Assembly (NCBI GenBank): GCA_034401795.1
Contig: CM067369.1
Location: 92,246,579 to 92,310,578, forward strand
DNA from: Chaetoderma sp. LZ-2023a
Taxonomy: Eukaryota; Mollusca; Caudofoveata; Chaetodermatida; Chaetodermatidae
DNA: 64,000 nucleotides
Direction: 5' to 3'
In this document: positions 57,895 to 64,000 of the stretch, piece by piece
Layout of the letters: the number at the start of each line of letters is the position of its first letter
Numbering within the stretch: position 1 is the first letter of the stretch
Translations under genes and position numbers: made by a program
Notes under the pieces: model-generated
Databases searched by the model: none
The model's input: the letters and a program-made list of their open reading frames with translations, nothing else
What the model was told of the DNA's origin: nothing

Positions 57895-59097
57895 AAGGGA
57901 TAGTGTTTCTTTAAGACAGGCATTTGGCACAGCATTTTGTGGTTTGTGCTCCTATTAGCTATTTGAGGTGAAGATTGAAGAGACTATATCTTAAATCCTG
58001 TGTCGACACTTTTGAGGTATAAGTCGTCATAGGAACCTACGGCAATGCATTTTAATAATATAACTGGGCGACATTTATTTTGCCCAGTCAACAAAATGTG
58101 TCGCCTAGTGACTTACTAATCGGCGACAAGGCATTTTGAAATTTTGCTAAGTATAATAGACATTTATTTCTAAATATTTAACAACATATTAATGAACGTC
58201 CATCTTTGGCCCCCAAATCTTATTTCTAGCAGGGTTGACTGTACGTCTGTCTTAATATTGAAATGGTTAAACACGATTTAGCATTGAGATAACGAGATCC
58301 TGCTCTGGGAGAGCTGGTGTGCCAGTCATGTCAATCAAATTGTGTGTTGCTTTGTAGCAGTGCTTATATTTTCTAGGCGATTATAGCCATATGGGCTGGA
58401 ATGGTGTGGCAGGAAAAGTAGGTGGGGTGGGAGGGGGGGGGGGGGATGGGGGTCGTATGGTCCCCAACATGACCATGGCGATGATGGTTTTTTTTATAGC
58501 AACCCTTTTGAAGTTGCTACAGTTATTTTTCGGCTTAACACATGATCATTACCTCACAGTAATATGAGAATACTGTTGATTATCGTGTGACTTGTGTGTG
58601 CGTGCGTGCGTGCGTGCTATACTAGAATTGAGAAAAGAATACAGGAGTTTAGTCAGCATTCCCAGCGTTTTCTGAAATTCTGACCGCCTATGATTACAAT
58701 ATTGCAAATCAATTTAAAAAAATCGGACAAATGGATACACGTGTAAGTGTCAGAAATGAGCCTGAATGTGTCTCCACAATGTGGTCACTCAAAGAATTGG
58801 CTAGGTGGTAATAGATTGTTGAAGCCCACAGCTTAGATATTGTGAATAGGTAAAGTTTACTAGTGATAGTAACTTCATGTAGTTATTTCGTAGGATAAAA
58901 CAAGGAAACGGAATAATTTTAAAGCCAACTGAAGGCCCATATTTACCTGTGACTTCTGAGAGCATTAATATTTCAGAATTTTCGCTGTTGGGGTGTGTGG
59001 AAAATACCCCCAGATACACCGACTGATGGCCACTAGCTGAATAAATACACGCAATTTATTATTGATTCGTTAGTAAGGCTTTAGTTCTAGATTCGCC
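57894..59097. other. No recognisable gene
   Basis: Contains a G-homopolymer patch (about 58425-58450) and a (GTGC)n tract (58597-58618). A weak inverted pair surrounds 58070-58140 (GGGCGACA and TGTCGCC). Confidence 0.5.
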
Positions 59098-59206
59098 CCT
59101 GCCGGATGGGCTAAATCGCGTCATTCGTGACGTAATTGATTATGACGCGAGCCTACATGTGTTGATTATGACGTCATAGTATTAACTGAGAAACTGAATT
59201 CCTCCA
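59098..59206 (+). mobile_element. MITE-A right-end fragment
   Basis: GCTAAATCGCGTCATTCGTG, GATTATGACGTCATAGTATT and AACTGAATTCCTCCAT. Left three quarters missing. Confidence 0.8.
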
Positions 59207-59214
59207 TAGGGTTA

Positions 59215-59800
59215 ACCAATCCTGAAATATATGCTGCAAAGTAATGTTAAGTGCAAAAACGTAATGATGAAATACAGAGTTATGTACCGAGGTCAGAGTT
59301 CCTTTGACCTTTGACATGGTGACATCGGTTTCTGAATGTCACGCCTCTGCATATAAGCTATCATACACCTAGGTTTGGTTACATTTCGATAAAACAATCC
59401 TGAAATATATGGTAAAATCTAAAACTTATCGCAATAACATAGCACTAAAAAAAAGGCCCTTGACATTTGACGTAAAGACGTCGTTGCCTGCTTCGTCGTG
59501 GTATGGTCAATAGTCCATCATAGACTAAGTTATAAGATATAAGGTCAAACAGAATGTACAGAAAGGTTAACACCAAAAATAAGAGCAGAGTTCAAAGGTT
59601 AAGATGACATTGATCTTTCACCTCGTCTTATCCATGTACGCAAGCCGCTTCCTCTTGGCATAGCCAATCGTGTGTCTAGGTATGGGATCAAGCAATTCTG
59701 AAATATAAGAAACAAATATAATGCAAAAGCTGAATACTAAAAGAACAGATTTCAAAGGCCAAAATGTCCTTGCCTTTAGACTTAGTGATATCCCTGATAG
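59215..59800. repeat. Diverged tandem repeat with CTTTGACCTTTGACAT motif
   Basis: At least three imperfect units share AA(T)CCTGAAATATATG, AAAAGCTRAAYACYRAAA, TTCAAAGGYYAARATG and CTTYGACMTTTGAC, spaced roughly 180-250 bp. Confidence 0.6.
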
Positions 59801-59904
59801 AATAAAATATAAAAAATACAATAGCCTACAATAAGAAAAAGCTCGTAGGAGCGTAGGAGCGCAGGAGCGTAGGAGCGAACATCTGGAACGTTCCACACCT
59901 TCAA

Positions 59905-60870
59905 TAGATTTTAAAATTTACTTCTAAAACCTATCATGAGGCGAAACGAAAACCGTCTCTGTTATGACTGACTTATATAATTATCGCTAGCATACCTCCC
60001 TTCGAGCGCTATCAAGGTCAGTTAATAACGGAGTAGTGATTTTAAAATATAAGGGTAGACCAAAGGAACTTCTAAAACCCAGTATGGTACTGAATCGAAA
60101 ATTGGGCTCGGACTTATGAAGATAGTGGCCCATCGAATACTATTCACAAATTTTTAGCTAGATTCGTTCATTAATAACTGAGGCGTATTAATTTACAATC
60201 TAAGGGTGGAGCGCCCTACTAAAACTCATCAGGGTAGTGTTACCCATAGTATATCACTTTATCTCAAGTTTGATCAAGATCTGTTCCGCAGTAAGGGAGG
60301 AATGTCGATTAAAAAATTTAATGGAGGGGCCCACTACTAAAGCGCAGCATAGCAGTCAATAGAAAATAAGGCTCCGTTATGATGTCAAGAGTGATGCATA
60401 GAATATCCTTCTTACATTTCAATAAGGAGAAATAGCGATTTTAAAATTTAAGGTTTGGGCACCCTTCTATAAGCCACTAGGGCAGTGGATCGAAAATCCG
60501 GCTCCGTAACCATGTCAAGACTTACCCATAGAATTTCCCTCTAAGGTTTTATCAAGATGCACTCTTTAACAACGGAGGTGTAGCGATTTAAAAATTTAAT
60601 GATGTGGCAGGATGGTGTGCCCTTATAAATCCCATCAGGGGTGATGAATCGAAAATCGGGTTCCATAATGATGTAATTGCTGTAAATATTTACCCCTAGA
60701 ATAACCTCTTCATGTTTTATCAGGCTACATTTATCATGAACGGAGGAGTAATGATTTTAACATTTAATGGTGGGGCGCCCTACTAAATCCCTGCAAGGCA
60801 GTGAATAGAAAAGTGGGCTCCGTACTGATGTTCGAACCTACGCCTAGGATAGGTGTTTGCAGTTTCAGCA
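59905..60870. repeat. ~120-165-bp tandem satellite, seven units
   Basis: Unit starts (GATTTTAAAATTTAATGGTG or variants) at about 59909, 60038, 60190, 60308, 60431, 60586 and 60752. Each is followed by GGCGCCCTACTAAAACCC, GAATCGAAAATCGGGCTCCG, CCCATAGAATATCC and AACGGAGGAGTAG. Units are well diverged. No coding potential. Confidence 0.9.
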
Positions 60871-60924
60871 AGATTGGATGAAATCTGAATGAGTAGTAAA
60901 AAAGAAATAAATATAAGTTCACAC

Positions 60925-60927
<3 letters not shown>

Positions 60928-60958
<31 letters not shown>
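60928..60958. repeat. (AAC)n microsatellite
   Basis: Ten AAC units, next to a small CGGATC-containing segment. Confidence 0.95.
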
Positions 60959-61257
60959 GGTTTAGAGATCCTTTCCGGATCTAGAGACGTAACATTAAAA
61001 GAGCTGAGTTGTCAAAATTCAAGATTCAAAATTATTTATTTGCATATTTAGTTATGAATGTCAAAAAATTACATCAACGAATGCAAGCGTTATGAAGTGG
61101 TGGACTCCTCACATAGAAACATTAATTGAAATATGTACATTAGACAAGACCGTTATAGGTTCATAGGTCAAATTTAATCCTGAACTTTGACTTAGTGGCT
61201 TCCCTGACAGAAAGTCTCCTTCTCTTGATAGAGGCAACGCCGTGCATGTTTGATTTG

Positions 61258-61814
61258 AATGGAGGATTCCAGTTTATCCTTCAACCACACGAGGTCATAA
61301 TCAACTACGTCACGTGTAGGATGGCGTCATAATCAAATACCCCATGAATGGTGTAGTTAAGTTAATCACGAACGCTTAATTAATAATGGACTAAGTGTTG
61401 CTAATTTTAGACGCTTAAATTGCGTACCTCAATCTAATGAAACGAAATAAATCTTAACATATGATGATTTCATTCCATATAAATAAATTTCGTAGTTTTA
61501 GTTGTGAATTTGAATTAAGAGCTCGTGCCTCTAATTCAATTTGACAACTTAAAAAATTATATTAATTCATACGTTATGAAATCATCATATGCTAAGATTT
61601 ATTTCGTTTCATTACATCTAGGCACACAATTTAAGCCTCTGAAAGTATTTAATTTTAAACAATTTTATTTTCAACCATTCTGCTGTGAATATGCACCTTT
61701 AAAAAGTCCGTCAAGTGTACGAATTGTATGTCTTAACTATTTAATAAATATGTTGTTGAATATTTTGAAACTAATTTGCTGCCATAAGAATGGGCGTGAC
61801 ATAACTAGAAATGA
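61258..61814 (-). mobile_element. MITE-A copy, antisense, split by another hairpin element
   Basis: AATGGAGGATTCCAGTTTAT to GGACTAAGTGTTGC (61258-61401), then resumes at CGTCAAGTGTACGAATTGTA (about 61708) through the hairpin's left arm to ATAACTAGAAATGAG. The interruption is a separate inverted-repeat element. The hairpin's right arm is missing. Confidence 0.83.
61406..61645. mobile_element. Hairpin element with ~68-bp arms nested in MITE-A
   Basis: The left arm 61406-61473 (AATGAAACGAAATAAATCTT) is complementary to 61576-61645 with few mismatches. A second inner stem (AATTTGAATTAAGAG and CTCTAATTCAATTTG) fills most of the loop, so almost the whole element folds on itself. Confidence 0.85.
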
Positions 61815-62159
61815 GCTCTCTACTTGGGGAGATCAAGCCATAGACCCTAGTGGTGAGTCGTAACTATGACTATGAAACACTGGGATTCCCTGACTGCCAT
61901 TCCTTTTGTTGAGGCTATCCACGTATCTCATTTATAACCTAATTTCCTGTATTGTTACACAACATGAAACCGATAAATCAGTCTTTGTTATTTGTTTGAT
62001 AATACATTTATGATGAATACGTAACTCAGGGGGTTTCGCTGAACAAAACTCACATAGGGCCTACTAATGGGACACATAGCCACGCTCTATTTGAAACCCG
62101 CTGAATAGCTTAAAATATGTTTTTGACTGAAAGCTGCCTTTAATAACGACGTTGTGCCA

Positions 62160-62580
62160 AGTTGTTTTAAAACAGACAATGGCTTAAATACTTATAGAAT
62201 AAACAGAAAATGCAATGTATGTCTATAGAGTGAAATATGATAGCCCGGAGAATACGATTAGACACGGTACAGTGATAAAATGTGAAGTCAATCGATCGAG
62301 AGATCGTGATATTTTTGCCAAATATAAGCTACAATACACCTTAGGAATAACTTCAAATGTTTCCAAAACGAAAATAGAACGGGCTGTTGAATATTTTGAA
62401 CATAATTGGATTGGAAGACATTGATGCCTAAGTCTTCCAATCCGGTTACATTAAATGTAATCAACAGAACATTTCTTATATTGTTTTCAAAATTGTACTA
62501 ACTAACACGTTTCTGTTGTTATTTTGGAAACGTTTTGGCTTATTTATGAGCTGTACTGTATCTTACTACCACCGGACATT
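62160..62580. mobile_element. Family C hairpin element
   Basis: GGCTGTTGAATATTTTGAAC and CATAATTGGATTGGAAGACA pair with TAAGTCTTCCAATCCGGTTA further on. AATCAACAGAACATTTCTTA matches the 47.3-kb copy. Confidence 0.65.
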
Positions 62581-62596
62581 CTGCACGGTCGATCGC

Positions 62597-62837
62597 TTAA
62601 CCCTTTAACACTCATATCAGCCAAAAATTGCTTCTGCAGTGGTCAGGAGAAATGTCCATTTGCAGACCAATAGAAGACATCTTTTGAAAATTTATCACTG
62701 GAATGACTGGCTCAGTAACCGAGCCAGTCATTCTAGTGGTAAATTTTCAGAAATACCAGTCGCTTGGTCTGCAAATAGACATTTTCCTATTGGAAAATTT
62801 AAATTTTCTTGAACAAATTCGAGGGTTGCCGGGTTAA
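62597..62837. mobile_element. MITE-B copy, well preserved
   Basis: TTAACCCTTTAACACTCATA to GGGTTGCCGGGTTAA. Core TGGCTCAGTAACCGAGCCA with arms AAAATTTATCACTGGAATGA. Outer arms CATTTGCAGACCAA and TTGGTCTGCAAATA. Confidence 0.92.
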
Positions 62838-64000
62838 CTCCATTCCCTGGCTTCGTCCTAGCAAACGACGAACAGTTCTAAGTCTTCTTTTCGTCCCCAC
62901 AGACAAAAACTGTTAGAAAAACTCACAAAATTAATTAAGCCGAGAGCGTAACAATTCCATGTTCCAAGTCATTCTAGTAACAAAGCGATGAATTTAATTT
63001 TCGCAAATCACTCTGACAGCTCTGACAACAAGCGTGACATCGGCACCAATAACAATAGCAATACTACCACGACTGCTACCATGGCTGACAGCCACATCAA
63101 TAACAGTAGCGGATAATCTGTATTCTCTTGGATAACTTTGACACGGACACATACCATCAGTGACAAGAATAGCAATGCAGACAAATGGAGTAACAAGGAG
63201 ATCAATAGATGTAATAACAACGAGGATAATGCCGACAATGTGAACGACGAATACCAATGATGACACCGAACACTGATAATTGTATGGATTATAATCCTCA
63301 CTATGTTATATTTTAGTATAATGTACTAAACAACAACTATTTACTAGTAAACAGTACAGTACCATCGATTACTACCACAGTAGTAATCGATGGTAGTGTA
63401 CTATCCTTATTCTATATCAATCAAATAATTACCCTCTCCCTGTAAGGGGGAAAAGGGTATTGGATTTGTGTGCTCAACTTACTCAAGAAAGAGCCTGATC
63501 GTGCACTAGCATTTCACAACTTTGGAAATGATCTGAAGAATCTTGGTTGTTAAAACAGTTTTGCACATCACTCTCATTCATATAGCGTGTAACATTAGAG
63601 ATATGGCTCAAATACACTTAATTAGGTGTAAGCAGCCAACAAACACGCACACATGCACACACGCACGGACGCTCGCTCGCTCGCGCGCACGCAGGTCCCA
63701 ATGGATTTGTCGGGATTTTCAAAGCTCGGGGGAAAGGTGTCACCGTTAATAAACTGGCTTGAGGGTATTTGCGTTGGTACTCATCCGTTGGAGGAAGTGT
63801 GAGAGGCTGTGTTCCATTGGTGTGGAGGTTCAAAGTTTACTCCAACTTTCCAAAAAACTAAGTTCAAAGGTGGAGTTCGAAATTACTTCATCAGTTTAAA
63901 CGATTACATTAAAAAGCGAAGTAACCAGTTAAGCATAAAGAGCTGGTCCATTCTATTGCATACACCACCTCTAAGTGGCACATACAGACTGTGTCCGTAC
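62838..64000. other. No recognisable gene
   Basis: 63000-63260 is open on - in two frames but is a diffuse AAC/ACA/AAT-rich tract. 63640-63692 is ACGC/GCTC low complexity. A near-perfect hairpin lies at 63353-63402. Confidence 0.45.
63353..63402. repeat. 23-bp-arm palindrome
   Basis: AGTACAGTACCATCGATTAC continuing to TAC pairs with GTAGTAATCGATGGTAGTG onward, with two mismatches and a CACA loop. Confidence 0.9.

Overview
The window is animal (metazoan) nuclear DNA from an invertebrate with large, repeat-filled introns. The evidence is a spliced rhodopsin-family GPCR gene with GT-AG introns of 1.8 to 13.3 kb, long microsatellites, dozens of short hairpin transposons (MITEs), a SINE with perfect target-site duplications, and decayed transposon genes of kinds abundant in cnidarian, hemichordate, echinoderm and molluscan genomes. 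An invertebrate deuterostome or a spiralian fits best. I cannot name the species.

The one clear host gene is on the + strand. It is an orexin/allatotropin-receptor-like GPCR with five coding exons: 12154-12405 (TM3 to ECL2), 25714-25831 (TM5), 32671-32809 (ICL3 and TM6), 37855-37973 (TM7) and 39766-39935 (helix 8, tail, stop). Their splice phases (0, 1, 2, 1) join into one 265-residue open frame. The N-terminus, TM1 and TM2 were not found and probably lie upstream of the window.

Three decayed copies of a transposon-like gene family with a PIN-like acidic core and a Cys-rich tail lie at 1-1237 (+), 43050-44003 (+) and 53530-56693 (-). A gag-like remnant with CCHC zinc knuckles and coiled coil occupies 26860-28510 (-). 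A MADF-domain exon at 48794-48932 sits between terminal inverted repeats that look PIF/Harbinger-like (48531-51308).

Most of the rest is non-autonomous mobile DNA. The dominant family, here called MITE-A, is about 380-410 bp and has roughly 30 copies and fragments. Each full copy has a central hairpin of about 40-bp arms and a cluster of TGACGTCA (CRE) palindromes at one end. Sense copies also carry a near-ideal 5' splice site, and antisense copies place AATAAA on the + strand. A second hairpin family, MITE-B, has termini TTAACCCTTT and the core GGCTCGGTAACCGAGCC, with eight copies. Other elements are a TTAA-flanked MITE (6187-6466), a ~600-bp family E with three copies (two inverted around 27-30 kb), a MetaSINE-like SINE with 14-bp TSDs (19900-20133), and a 237-bp-arm inverted repeat (14700-15239). 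Large microsatellites lie at 8.6-10.3 kb, and tandem satellites at 1.2, 16, 29, 44, 49 and 60 kb.

Layout: 0-12 kb upstream DNA (probably intron) with a transposon gene relic and microsatellites; 12-40 kb the GPCR gene body; 40-64 kb downstream sequence with transposon gene relics, the Harbinger-like element and satellites. No bacterial genes, CRISPR arrays, rRNA or tRNA genes were seen.
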